Source: Micromonospora sp. Llam0 (GTDB lineage: Bacteria; Actinomycetota; Actinomycetes; Mycobacteriales; Micromonosporaceae). From it: 64,000 nt of DNA. Positions 48,807-56,883 of the stretch are shown here, piece by piece (the stretch's first letter is position 1; every line of letters starts with the position of its first letter). The stretch is taken from NCBI RefSeq assembly GCF_003751085.1, contig NZ_RJJY01000001.1:992001-1056000 (forward strand), in the 5' to 3' direction. The notes beneath the pieces are model-generated. The model was not told where the DNA came from. It was given only the letters and a program-made list of their open reading frames with translations, and made no database searches. Position numbers and translations under genes: made by a program.

Positions 48807-48825
48807 GGGCACTCCCGTCCATGTT

Positions 48826-48837
48826 CGTTCGCGAACG
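48826..48837. promoter_or_regulatory. 12-bp palindrome CGTTCGCGAACG, probable operator
   Basis: A perfect palindrome in the 159-bp divergent gap between the DeoR/LacI-type regulator (starts at 48806) and the 2-hydroxyacid dehydrogenase (starts at 48966), 20 bp from the regulator start. It fits self-regulation and control of the transporter operon. It differs from the AAGCGCTT site at 42997-43010. Confidence 0.55.
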
Positions 48838-48965
48838 TTTCCGACCGAATGAGATCGGCTGGTAGCGAGCATGTTCACTGCAGGTTAACCATGTCACATC
48901 GGCGAATCCAGCAGGTCCCCACGACGTCGGACGTCGGCCGGAGGTTCGCCACCCGAGGAGACACG

Positions 48966-49985
48966 TTGACGGTGCACACCCCGCCGCAGGCGCTCGTCGT
49001 GATGGACCGGGACTCCTACCGGGCCCACTTCGACGAGCCACGGCTGGAGCGCCTCGGCCGTCTCGTCGCCCTGGCCGACCCGGTCTGGGCCGACGAACTC
49101 GACTCGCCGGCGGTACGCGCCCGGCTGGCAACGGTCGAGACGCTGGTGACGTCCTGGGGGGCACCCCCGCTGACCCGGCAGCGCCTGGACACCGCGCCCG
49201 CCCTGCGCGCCGTCTTCCACGCCGCCGGCAGCGTCCGGTCACTGGTGACCGACGAGGTGTGGCGGCGCGGCATCCAGGTCAGCACCGCCGCCGACGCCAA
49301 CGCCGTGCCGGTCGCCGAGTACACCCTCGCCGCGATCATCTTCGCCGGCAAGAAGGTGCCGTTCATCGCCGCCGACCCCGACCGGGCGTACCGGGGATGG
49401 AGCCACCACCACGGGCACGGCGACCTGTCCAACTACCGGCGCACCATCGGCGTCGTCGGCTTCTCCCGGATCGGCCGCCGGGTCGTCGACCTGATCGGCT
49501 GCCTCGACTCGGCCCGCTGCCTGGTCGCCGACCCGTACGCCGACCCGGCCGAGGTCACCCTGGCCGGCGGCACCCTGGTCGAGCTGGCCGACATGCTGCC
49601 GCACAGCGACATCCTCACCCTGCACGCGCCGGAACTGCCCAGCACGTACCGAATGATCGGCGCGGCCGAACTCGCGCTGCTGCCCGACCACGCGACCGTG
49701 ATCAACACGGCCCGGGGCAGCCTGGTCGACCCGGCCGCGCTCGCCGCCGAATGCCGCTCCGGCCGGCTGTACGCGATCCTCGACGTCACCGACCCCGAAC
49801 CGCTACCCGTCGACGCCGCCCTGCGTGGCAGCCCGAACGTCATGGTCAGCCCGCACCTGGCCGGTTCCCTCGGCACCGAGATCCACCGGCTGACCGACCA
49901 CACCCTCGACGAACTGGCCCGCTGGACCGGCGGGGAACCGCTGCACGCCGAAGTCACCCCGGACGCGTTCACGCTGCACGCCTGA
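48966..49985 (+). CDS. D-isomer-specific 2-hydroxyacid dehydrogenase
   Basis: The product is 339 residues from the TTG at 48966, 5 nt after GAGGAG; GTG at 48972 is an alternative. It has the NAD-binding part TIGVVGFSRIGRRVVDLI, the substrate-binding region HAAGSVRSLVTDEVWRRGI and the motifs ILTLHAPELPSTYRMIG, NTARGSLVDPAALAAE, and the catalytic end VSPHLAGSLGTEIHRL (His). It would reduce or oxidise a keto/hydroxy acid, plausibly from uronic acid breakdown. Immediately upstream of the sugar-binding protein gene. Confidence 0.88.
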   Translation: MTVHTPPQALVVMDRDSYRAHFDEPRLERLGRLVALADPVWADELDSPAVRARLATVETLVTSWGAPPLTRQRLDTAPALRAVFHAAGSVRSLVTDEVWRRGIQVSTAADANAVPVAEYTLAAIIFAGKKVPFIAADPDRAYRGWSHHHGHGDLSNYRRTIGVVGFSRIGRRVVDLIGCLDSARCLVADPYADPAEVTLAGGTLVELADMLPHSDILTLHAPELPSTYRMIGAAELALLPDHATVINTARGSLVDPAALAAECRSGRLYAILDVTDPEPLPVDAALRGSPNVMVSPHLAGSLGTEIHRLTDHTLDELARWTGGEPLHAEVTPDAFTLHA

Positions 49986-50042
49986 CCGGCCGGGCTCCGC
50001 ACCCCCGTGAAACCCCGCACCCTCCGCAAAAGGAGTCACCTG

Positions 50043-51332
50043 ATGAACCGACACACCGGCAGGATGAACCGACACCTCGGCAGAGTGTTGGCCGCCGCGA
50101 CCGCCGCACTGGTTCTCGTCACCGCCGGCTGCGGTGGTGGCGACGAGCCGGCCGTCGGCGACGACGGCCGCGAGATCCTCACCATCGCCCTGTGGAACTA
50201 CGACAGCACCCCCGAGTTCGCCGCCCTGATCGACGGGTTCGAGGCCGCCCACCCGGACATCGACGTGCAACCGGTCGACATCCTCGCCGACGACTACGCC
50301 GAGAAGGTCACCACCATGCTCGCCGGTGGCGACCAGACCGACGTGCTCACCATGAAGAACGTCACCGACTACTCCCGCTACGCGCTGCGCGGCCAGCTGG
50401 CGTCGGTCGCCGACGAGGCCGCCGACCTCGACCAGAGCAAGTACCTCAGCCTGGAGCCGTTCAACCTCGACGGGGACTACTTCGCGCTGCCGTACCGGCA
50501 GGACTTCTGGGTCCTGTACCACAACAAGGCGCTGCTCGCCGACACCGGCGCCGACCTGACCAGCCTCACCTGGGCCGAGTACGCCGACCTGGCCAAGCAG
50601 CTGACCACCGGCAGCGGCCAGGACACCGTCTACGGCACCTACCACCACACCTGGCGCTCCATCATCCACTCGACGGCGGCGGCGCAGAGCGGCGGCGACC
50701 TGATCGGCGGCGAGTACGGCTTCCTCAAGGACCGCTACGAGATGGTGCTCGACCTGCAGGACGCCGGCGCCACCATGCCGTGGGCGACCGCGTCGACGCA
50801 GAAGGTCCAGTACCACACGATGTTCTCCACCGGGCAGGCCGCGATGCTGCCGATGGGCACCTGGTACGCGGCCCGGCTGATCGAGGAGAAGAAGGCCGGC
50901 AGCATCGACGTCGACTGGGGCATCGCCCCGCTGCCGCAGGTCACCGAGGGCGGTCCGGTCACCACCTTCGGCTCGCCGACCGCGTTCGCGGTCAACAACA
51001 AGGCCCGCAACTCCGACGCCGCCCGGGCCTTCGTCGCCTGGGCCGCCGGCCCCGACGGCGCGGCGGCGATCGCCAGCATCGGCGTCTACCCGGCCTACTC
51101 CGACGAGACGATCACCGAGACCTACTTCGGCGTCGACGGCATGACCAACGACGAGGTCGCCCAGGCGGCGTTCCAGCCCGACGAGGTCGTGCTGGAGATG
51201 CCGGTCAGCGAGAAGTCCTCCGACGTGGACGTCATCCTCACCGAGGAACACGAGCTGATCATGATCGGCGAGCGGGCCGTGGACGACGGGATCGCCGAGA
51301 TGGGCAAGCGGGTCACCTCCGAGGTCGACTGA
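50043..51332 (+). CDS. Extracellular sugar-binding lipoprotein (ABC importer)
   Basis: The product is 429 residues from the ATG at 50043 after AAGGAG. The lipoprotein signal ends in LVTAGC with the lipid-modified Cys at residue 30. The family 1 solute-binding fold is recognised by LTIALWNYDSTPEFAALIDG, DVLTMKNVTDYSRYALRG, YFALPYRQDFWVLYHNKALL and GIAPLPQVTEGG with GSPTAFAVNNKARN. It delivers oligosaccharide to the two permeases that follow. The binding protein and 2-hydroxyacid dehydrogenase genes are consecutive, probably one operon. Confidence 0.93.
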   Translation: MNRHTGRMNRHLGRVLAAATAALVLVTAGCGGGDEPAVGDDGREILTIALWNYDSTPEFAALIDGFEAAHPDIDVQPVDILADDYAEKVTTMLAGGDQTDVLTMKNVTDYSRYALRGQLASVADEAADLDQSKYLSLEPFNLDGDYFALPYRQDFWVLYHNKALLADTGADLTSLTWAEYADLAKQLTTGSGQDTVYGTYHHTWRSIIHSTAAAQSGGDLIGGEYGFLKDRYEMVLDLQDAGATMPWATASTQKVQYHTMFSTGQAAMLPMGTWYAARLIEEKKAGSIDVDWGIAPLPQVTEGGPVTTFGSPTAFAVNNKARNSDAARAFVAWAAGPDGAAAIASIGVYPAYSDETITETYFGVDGMTNDEVAQAAFQPDEVVLEMPVSEKSSDVDVILTEEHELIMIGERAVDDGIAEMGKRVTSEVD

Positions 51333-51340
51333 CCCCTGTC

Positions 51341-52288
51341 ATGGCGATCCACACCCCGATCGACACCGTACGCACCCCGGTGCCCGGCGGTCCGCCGCCG
51401 GGCACCGGGGCGGCCCGTCGGCTGCGCCGACGCAACACCCTGGCCGGCTGGAGCTTCATCCTGCCGAACTTCATCGGCTTCGCCGCGCTCACCCTGGTGC
51501 CCGTCGTCGCCGCGCTGGCGCTGGCCTTCATGGAGTGGAACTCCTACAGCACCCCGGAATGGGTCGGGCTGGACAACTTCCGCCGGATGGTAGGCAGCGA
51601 GACGTTCTGGACCGCGCTGTACAACACCACCTACTACGCGCTGGGGCACATCCCGTTGACCCTGGTCGCCGCGCTCGGCTTCGCCGTACTGCTCAACCGG
51701 GCGCTGCGCGGCGTACGGTTCTTCCGTACCGCGTTGTTCTTCCCCTACATCACCGCGCTGGTCGCGGTGGCCGTGGTGTGGAACATGCTGTTCAACCCCG
51801 ACGCCGGGCCGGTCAACCAGCTGCTGCGGGCGATCGGCGTCGACAACCCACCCGGCTGGACCACCTCGACGACCTGGGCGATGCCGGCGGTGATCATCAC
51901 CAGCGTGTGGCGGGACATGGGCTACTACATGGTGCTCTACCTGGCCGGGCTGCAGACCATCCCGGCCGAGCTGTACGAGGCGGCCCGCACCGACGGGGCG
52001 TCGGCCTGGCAGCGGTTCCGGCACATCACCGTGCCGTCGCTGCGCCCCACCACCTTCTTCGTGCTGATCATGCTGACCATCTCCAGCTTCAAGGTGTTCG
52101 ACCTGATCCAGGTGATGACCGAGGGCGGTCCGGGCCGCGCCACGCTGGTGCTGTCGCAGCTGATCTTCCGGGAGGGGATCACCCAGGGCCGGTTCGGCTA
52201 CTCGTCGGCGATCGCCATGGTGCTGTTCGTGGTCGTCCTGGTGATCACCGTGGTCCAGTTCCAGCTGCAGCGGAGGGGGGAACGATGA
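51341..52288 (+). CDS. Sugar ABC transporter permease 1 (MalF-type)
   Basis: The product is 315 residues, six predicted membrane helices. It starts 8 bp after the binding-protein stop. The cytoplasmic EAA loop YEAARTDGASAWQRFRHITV is present and docks the ATPase subunit. Hydrophobic helices include WSFILPNFIGFAALTLVPV and TALFFPYITALVAVAVVW. Its stop overlaps the start of permease 2. Confidence 0.95.
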   Translation: MAIHTPIDTVRTPVPGGPPPGTGAARRLRRRNTLAGWSFILPNFIGFAALTLVPVVAALALAFMEWNSYSTPEWVGLDNFRRMVGSETFWTALYNTTYYALGHIPLTLVAALGFAVLLNRALRGVRFFRTALFFPYITALVAVAVVWNMLFNPDAGPVNQLLRAIGVDNPPGWTTSTTWAMPAVIITSVWRDMGYYMVLYLAGLQTIPAELYEAARTDGASAWQRFRHITVPSLRPTTFFVLIMLTISSFKVFDLIQVMTEGGPGRATLVLSQLIFREGITQGRFGYSSAIAMVLFVVVLVITVVQFQLQRRGER

Positions 52289-53106
52289 GCCTCGCCGTGC
52301 TGCGCCGGGCCGTCCTGCAGGTGCTGCTCACCGTCCTCGGCCTGGCCGTGCTGGTGCCGTTCGCCTGGATGCTGGTCTCCTCGGTCAAGCTGGACTCACA
52401 GGTGCTGACGGTGCCGATCCAGTGGATCCCGCAGGAGTTCCACTTCGACAACTACGTCCGCATCTGGGACCGGATCCCGCTCGGAACCTACCTGTACAAC
52501 TCGATGTTCCTCAGCGTCACCATCACGTTCCTGCAGGTGCTCACCGGCAGCTTCGCCGCGTACGGCTTCGCGAAGATCAGTTTTCCGGGCCGCGACCTGC
52601 TGTTCCTCGCCTACATCGCCACGATCGCCGTGCCCTGGCAGGCGTACATGGTGCCGCAGTACATCATCATGGAACGGCTCGGCCTGGTGAACACCCACCT
52701 GTCGCTGATCCTGCTGCAGGCGTTCGGCGCGTTCGGCGTGTTCCTGATGCGCCAGTACTACCTGACCATCCCCGACGAGCTGACCGAGGCCGCCCGCATC
52801 GACGGCCTCAACGAGTACGGCATCTGGGCGCGTATCGTGCTGCCGCTGTCCAAGCCGGCGCTGGCCAGCCTGGCGCTGCTCACCTTCGTCAACACCTGGA
52901 ACGACTACATGGGACCGTTCATCTACCTGACCAGCAACGACCTGTGGACCGTGCAGATCGGGCTGCGGACCTTCATCGGGCTCTACGAGGCCGAGTACGC
53001 CATGATCATGACCGGTTCGGTGCTGTCGATCCTGCCGATCCTGGTCGTCTTCCTGTTCGGCCAGCGCTACTTCGTGCAGGGCATCGCCACGAGTGGGTTG
53101 AAATGA
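52285..53106 (+). CDS. Sugar ABC transporter permease 2 (MalG-type)
   Basis: The product is 273 residues; the ATG overlaps the previous stop and follows GGGGG. The EAA loop is LTEAARIDGLNEYGIWARIV, and the last cytoplasmic part ends FFGQR-like sequence (LFGQRYFVQGIATSGLK) as in MalG. The N-terminal helix is LLTVLGLAVLVPFAWMLVSS. No ATP-binding subunit is encoded nearby, so the importer probably uses a shared MsiK-type ATPase, as do most actinomycete sugar importers. Confidence 0.95.
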   Translation: MSLAVLRRAVLQVLLTVLGLAVLVPFAWMLVSSVKLDSQVLTVPIQWIPQEFHFDNYVRIWDRIPLGTYLYNSMFLSVTITFLQVLTGSFAAYGFAKISFPGRDLLFLAYIATIAVPWQAYMVPQYIIMERLGLVNTHLSLILLQAFGAFGVFLMRQYYLTIPDELTEAARIDGLNEYGIWARIVLPLSKPALASLALLTFVNTWNDYMGPFIYLTSNDLWTVQIGLRTFIGLYEAEYAMIMTGSVLSILPILVVFLFGQRYFVQGIATSGLK

Positions 53107-53813
53107 CGGCGGCCGGTATGCGCCAACCGGCCCGGCAGCCGCTGCGGCCGTCGCTGACCGCGCGGGTCAACGTCGGCGCGGACACCTGGTCTGTCATCTG
53201 GTCGCTGGTGCACCGGGTGCTGGTGGTCAACCTCGGGCTGGCCATCACCAACCTGCCGCTGCTGGTCGCGCTCGCCGTGGTCGCCCAGCCGTGGCGATAC
53301 CCGGTCTTCTTCGGGCTGCTGTCGGTCAGCGTCGGGCCGGCGGTCGCCGCCGCGTTCGGCTACCTGCGGCAGGCCGAGAACGACGACCGGGCACCCGTAC
53401 GCGAGTACTTCCGCGCGTACCGGCGGAACTTCGCCGCAGCGACGCGGCGCTGGGCGGCGGCGACAGCGCTGGTGGCGGTCCTGGTGACCGACATCGTCTG
53501 GCTGCACGACGCCGGCGCTGCGGCGGTGCTCGTACCACTACTGGTCGTCACCGCCGTCGTGGTCCTGGCCACGACGGTCCTGCTGCTGGCCCTGGTCGAG
53601 CTGGCCCCGGGCCTGGGCGTCCGTGCGGCGGTCCGGGCCGCGGCCTGGTCGGCGGTACGGCGGGCCCCGTTGAGCCTGCTCAGCCTGGTGGTGCTGCTGG
53701 CCGCCCTGCTGTCGGTCAACCAGGCGCCGCTGCTGGCGTTGGCGACGCTGCCCGGCTGCGCGCTGCTGGTCGTCTGGGTCAACAGCCGTGCCGCGCTGGC
53801 GTCGAGTACGTGA
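53103..53813 (+). CDS. DUF624 (YesL-like) membrane protein
   Basis: The product is 236 residues; ATG overlaps the previous stop. It has about five membrane helices (RVLVVNLGLAITNLPLLVAL, YPVFFGLLSVSVGPAVAAAF, ATALVAVLVTDIVWL, LLSLVVLLAALLSV). The first cytoplasmic part (SVIWSLVHRVLVVNLGLAI) fits the DUF624/YesL family. YesL genes occur beside sugar importers and rhamnogalacturonan or uronate genes; their role is unknown, possibly as an accessory of transport. It is the last gene of the carbohydrate operon, and its stop codon lies in the promoter region of the next module. Confidence 0.85.
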   Translation: MTAAGMRQPARQPLRPSLTARVNVGADTWSVIWSLVHRVLVVNLGLAITNLPLLVALAVVAQPWRYPVFFGLLSVSVGPAVAAAFGYLRQAENDDRAPVREYFRAYRRNFAAATRRWAAATALVAVLVTDIVWLHDAGAAAVLVPLLVVTAVVVLATTVLLLALVELAPGLGVRAAVRAAAWSAVRRAPLSLLSLVVLLAALLSVNQAPLLALATLPGCALLVVWVNSRAALASST

Positions 53814-53828
53814 CGTACTTGACGTACG
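53806..53828 (+). promoter_or_regulatory. TGACGTAC direct repeats before the HicB-like/cytotoxin module
   Basis: TGACGTAC occurs at 53811-53818 and 53820-53827, 9 bp apart, with part of a third copy (GTACG) just upstream. TTGACG at 53819 may serve as -35. The repeats lie 50-65 bp before the antitoxin start, where an autoregulatory operator is expected. The first copy overlaps the stop codon of the DUF624 gene. Confidence 0.45.
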
Positions 53829-53875
53829 CCCTTCCCTGCGGCACGCTTGTCTAGGAGCACGAGGAAGGTGGCCCG

Positions 53876-54292
53876 ATGTCGATCACGCACTATGACAGCT
53901 ACACCGAGGCTCGCGCGCACTTGAAGGATCTGCTGGATGCGGCCGAGCGGGGTCGCGTGGCTACGGTCAGGCGGGATGCGGCGCGGACAGCCGTGGTGGA
54001 TGTTGAACGTCTTCGCTCCTCCCTAGCATCGCTCAGCATGCCCCGCGCGCAGGTCGTCGCTGAAGCGGGCGGATGGTCGGTTTTCATCCCTGGCCTGCCC
54101 ATCGCGGCGGACGGCGCGACGTTCGACGAGGCGATCACCGAGATGATCGTGGCGCTGCGCGAGTACGCCGAGGATTGGCAGGAGCGCCTGCTCGACGCTC
54201 CGAATCACCGGAACAATTGGGCGCTGGTACAGATGATCAGTCTTAGTGACGATGATCAGTTGCGGGACTGGCTTGCGGGGGCCGGCCGGTGA
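53876..54292 (+). CDS. Antitoxin with Phd-like N-terminus and HicB-like C-terminus
   Basis: The product is 138 residues, ATG after GAGGAAGG. The N-terminal part (SITHYDSYTEARAHLKDLLD, VATVRRDAARTAVVDVERLR) resembles Phd/YefM-type antitoxins. The middle (AEAGGWSVFIPGLPIAADG, FDEAITEMIVALREYAEDW) resembles a HicB half-fold, so it may be a fusion. The GTG of the next gene overlaps its stop (GTGA), as in toxin-antitoxin operons. Confidence 0.82.
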   Translation: MSITHYDSYTEARAHLKDLLDAAERGRVATVRRDAARTAVVDVERLRSSLASLSMPRAQVVAEAGGWSVFIPGLPIAADGATFDEAITEMIVALREYAEDWQERLLDAPNHRNNWALVQMISLSDDDQLRDWLAGAGR

Positions 54293-54714
54293 CCTGGCCG
54301 CCGCCCACTCGTCAGGACCACGAAAGTTTCTGTGATACCGAAGGATGGAAGCGGGTGCGTGACGCCCGCGGCCGCACGGGCACCCATCACGTCACCTACG
54401 AGTTCGCTTTGCCTGACGGTCGCATCCTGCGGACCCGGATCTCGCACCCAGTGGATCGCAGCACATACGGGTCAAGCCTTTGGAGTCACATCCTTCGAGA
54501 CCAGCTTCATGTCTCAGAGCCGGAGTTTTGGAGCTGCGTCCGGGATGGGGTCAGGCCCGATCGAGGGATACCCGAGCCGCCCGCCGAGGCGCTTCCTGCC
54601 GATCTCGTCTATCTGCTGATCACCCGCGTGGGCCTCGACGAGTCAGTGGTCGCAGCGATGAGCAAGGCGGAAGCGGTCGAGCGGCTGAACCGCTACTGGA
54701 CCGAGGGCGGATGA
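54289..54714 (+). CDS. Cytotoxin of a toxin-antitoxin pair
   Basis: The product is 141 residues, GTG overlapping the antitoxin stop. It contains HESFCDTEGWKRVRDARGR, HHVTYEFALPDGRILRTRIS, HPVDRSTYGSSLWSHILRD and EFWSCVRDGVRPDRG. I recall this pattern from actinobacterial proteins annotated as cytotoxic translational repressors, with a HicA-like part containing TGTHHV. The Gly-Thr-His-His region would be the catalytic histidine of an mRNA interferase. The family identity is from memory and should be tested. Confidence 0.75.
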   Translation: MTWPPPTRQDHESFCDTEGWKRVRDARGRTGTHHVTYEFALPDGRILRTRISHPVDRSTYGSSLWSHILRDQLHVSEPEFWSCVRDGVRPDRGIPEPPAEALPADLVYLLITRVGLDESVVAAMSKAEAVERLNRYWTEGG

Positions 54715-55094
54715 CCCGACCGCGCACGGCGTGGCGAGCTGAAATGCCGCCGCCACGGGAACACGCTTCCAATCTGTCGGCTCTGCCGAGTGTGGTGTCA
54801 GTCGTCGTTTGAGCCGGAGATGATCTGCCGTGGTGCCATGGTGATCGTCTGCGGCGTGCTCATGGTGGTGGATCTCGGCTACGACGCCCGGCAGGTGCGC
54901 TCGGTCATCGACACAATACGGTGAGCCGACCTGGCCGACCCCGCTGCTGGCGCTGGCACCCGATGCGGCTCCGCTGACGTGCTCCCTGGTGAACCGTGTT
55001 TCGAAAGGGGATCGTGTCAAGAGAAGGGTACGGTCGACGTGGTGGCGCTCGGTTCGACCGCGCCCCTCCACGCCGCCGCTAGGGAGCCACGACG
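54715..55094. other. 380-bp intergenic region
   Basis: I see no convincing gene. A 37-codon reading frame from 54821 (starts MICRGAM, ends VIDTIR) lacks any recognised motif or ribosome-binding site. TTTCGAAA at 54998 and the sequence following it may belong to the promoter of the XRE gene at 55095. Confidence 0.4.
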
Positions 55095-56210
55095 ATGATC
55101 ATCGTTGATCCGCGCTGGCCGACCACCCTGCGTGCCTTGCGTAAGCAGTCTGGTCTCTCCTATCGGGAACTTGGACGACGGGTCGCCTACTCGTCCAGCT
55201 ACCTGTGCGAACTTGAGGCTGGCCGCAAGACACCGACGATCCAGGTCGCCAGGCACCTCGACGTGGCTCTCGGCGCGAGCGGCCGGCTGGCGCAACTCGT
55301 CGTCGATGATGCCGGGCAACTCGACGACGACCAGCGTTCCCGTCTCGCGGCCGGCGACACCAGCGCCGCCGCAGCAGAGGCGCTGGCAGTGATCCTCGCC
55401 CAACATCGCCATCTCGAAGATGTCGTCGGGTCGGCTGCGGTCGTTGACGCCGCAGCCGCGCACATGGCTGCGGTCGAGCAGTTGGCTTCCAGCGCCACCG
55501 GGGCTGGTCGAGCCAGGCTGCTGCATGTCGTCGCACAGTCCGCGCAACTGGTCGGATGGCTGCAGATGACCCTCGGCCGGTACGCGCAAGCCCGTCGAGT
55601 TCTCGCTCAGGCCGAAGCGGCGGCAGTGGCTTCGGGGGACGTCGACCTGACCGCTCTCGTGATCAGCTTCCAGGGACATCTGGCGGAACTGTGCGGGCGT
55701 CCGGCGGAAGCTGCGGAACTGTCCAGAGCAGCGCTTGCTGGCGGCGCCGAGGTCTATATCGGTGAGCGGGTCTATGACACACTTCAGCTCGCTCGGGCCG
55801 TGGCGCACGTGGACGGCCGGCAAGCAGCGACTGAGACAATCCGAGAAGCTGATCAACTCGGGGCGGAGTTCGAGATCAGCGGCGACGACCCGCCGCCGTG
55901 GCACTACTACCGGTCGTCTGCCTTCCTGACAATGGAACGCGGCCTCGTACACGCGATCCATTCCGGCGTTGACCGGCATGCCGCCGATGCCGCGATCGCA
56001 GACCTGACCGCTGGTCTTGCTGCCCTTCCTTACGAGCAGCGGCATGCGGAGTGGGCCGGTGACTATCTACTCGCGATGGCCGACGTGCACTCGGCGATCG
56101 GCGACCGGAAAGCGGCGACGAAGGCGTTGGACGAAGTCGCTGTGGTCGCCGACGCCACCGGGTCGGCGCGTCTGCGTCAAGCTGTTCGCAAGCGGCCGGC
56201 GAACGGCTGA
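55095..56210 (+). CDS. XRE-family regulator with helical C-terminus
   Basis: The product is 371 residues, ATG at 55095. The HTH (about 9-62) is TTLRALRKQSGLSYRELGRR, VAYSSSYLCELEAGRKTPTI, ARHLDVALGASGRLAQLVVD, the form common in actinomycete XRE regulators with DUF397 partners. The C-terminal helices read HMAAVEQLASSATGAGRARL, GRYAQARRVLAQAEAAAVAS and FEISGDDPPPWHYYRSSAFL. No DUF397 gene follows; cassette B starts 107 bp later. Its HTH is different from those of the four other XRE genes in this stretch. Confidence 0.85.
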   Translation: MIIVDPRWPTTLRALRKQSGLSYRELGRRVAYSSSYLCELEAGRKTPTIQVARHLDVALGASGRLAQLVVDDAGQLDDDQRSRLAAGDTSAAAAEALAVILAQHRHLEDVVGSAAVVDAAAAHMAAVEQLASSATGAGRARLLHVVAQSAQLVGWLQMTLGRYAQARRVLAQAEAAAVASGDVDLTALVISFQGHLAELCGRPAEAAELSRAALAGGAEVYIGERVYDTLQLARAVAHVDGRQAATETIREADQLGAEFEISGDDPPPWHYYRSSAFLTMERGLVHAIHSGVDRHAADAAIADLTAGLAALPYEQRHAEWAGDYLLAMADVHSAIGDRKAATKALDEVAVVADATGSARLRQAVRKRPANG

Positions 56211-56316
56211 CCAGTAGACCTCACTGAATGTGCCGGGCAGGCTACTTGCAGAGGTTGCACCGTCGCCTCCCGCATTGGGGTGGTGAGTTCGGCGGCGGCG
56301 CGGCCTCGCGTTAGCT

Positions 56317-56443
56317 GGGCCCGGCGTCGCATCCCGTGATCGCCCTTTTCGCGCGTCGGGCCCGCCCGCTGGGCGGCGGCTCGGGGTTGACGTGGAGAGC
56401 CACCTCGGGTCGCCGCCCTTCCAACTCTCGTTGAGGGGGCGTT
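56317..56443 (+). promoter_or_regulatory. Conserved structured RNA leader, copy B
   Basis: P1 pairs GGGCCCGGCGT (56317-56327) with GCGTCGGGCCC (56353-56363), 11 bp including two G·U pairs. P2 pairs GTGA (56336-56339) with TCGC (56349-56352). P3 pairs GGGCGGCG (56371-56378) with CGCCGCCC (56411-56418) and encloses GGAGAGCCACC. Compared with copy A, an A-U pair becomes G·U and two C-G pairs become U·G, so pairing survives each change. The 15-nt loop region ATCGCCCTTTTCGCG is identical. Confidence 0.65.
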
Positions 56444-56617
56444 GTGTTCGGGAAGTGGTTTCAGCGTGCGGATGTGCCGGTGGATGTGGTGTATCCGGTG
56501 CCGGGTCGGCGGCGGTTTGCCGATCGGACGGTGTCGCCGTCGGATCGGCGGCCGGCGACGCGGACGGATCGGGCGCAGCGCCGGGGCGGTAACGCCGGCC
56601 GGCACTTCCTGCGGTGA
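56444..56617 (+). CDS. Small basic protein MFGKWFQ..., first gene of cassette B
   Basis: The gene encodes 57 residues from the GTG at 56444 after GAGGGGG, ending with a TGA that overlaps the next GTG. The product starts MFGKWFQRADVPVDVVYPVP and ends RRPATRTDRAQRRGGNAGRH with FLR. It matches the cassette A protein throughout (about 70% identity by eye), including GKWFQR, DVVYPVPGRRR and RRPATRTDRA. No domain was recognised. Confidence 0.75.
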   Translation: MFGKWFQRADVPVDVVYPVPGRRRFADRTVSPSDRRPATRTDRAQRRGGNAGRHFLR

Positions 56618-56883
56618 AGAAGCCCCGTTCCGGCGGTGGGCCGGTGCATGAGCCAGTACGGCCGTCGTGGTGTTGCGCGGTCTGTCCGGACGGGACACCC
56701 TGGCCGTGTCCGCCGGGTCGGACGCAGTTGGCGGAGGCGTACGTGGGTGAGCCGTTGGCGTTGTCGGTCGACGTCGGTGAGCTGCTGACCGTGGCGGCCG
56801 AGGAGGCCGGGATCACCGACCCGGCCGAGTTGTACGAGCGTTTCGTGTCGTGGACCTGGATCGACGCGGGTGGCAGGCGATGA
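56614..56883 (+). CDS. Small Cys-motif protein (C-x2-C-PDGTPWPC), cassette B
   Basis: The product is 89 residues. WCCAVCPDGTPWPC gives Cys at 20, 21, 24 and 32; the extra Cys21 is absent in copy A. The following RTQLAEAYVGEPLALSVDV and DPAELYERFVSWTW match copy A in order and spacing. The GTG overlaps the stop of the small protein and the TGA overlaps the ATG of the regulator, so all three genes are coupled. Function unknown; a metal-binding partner of the XRE protein is possible. Confidence 0.8.
   Translation: MKKPRSGGGPVHEPVRPSWCCAVCPDGTPWPCPPGRTQLAEAYVGEPLALSVDVGELLTVAAEEAGITDPAELYERFVSWTWIDAGGRR

Noticed and set aside
54821..54934. 37-codon frame between the cytotoxin and the XRE gene
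   Set aside because: No RBS and no homologous counterpart in the window, unlike the small cassette genes, so it was left out.
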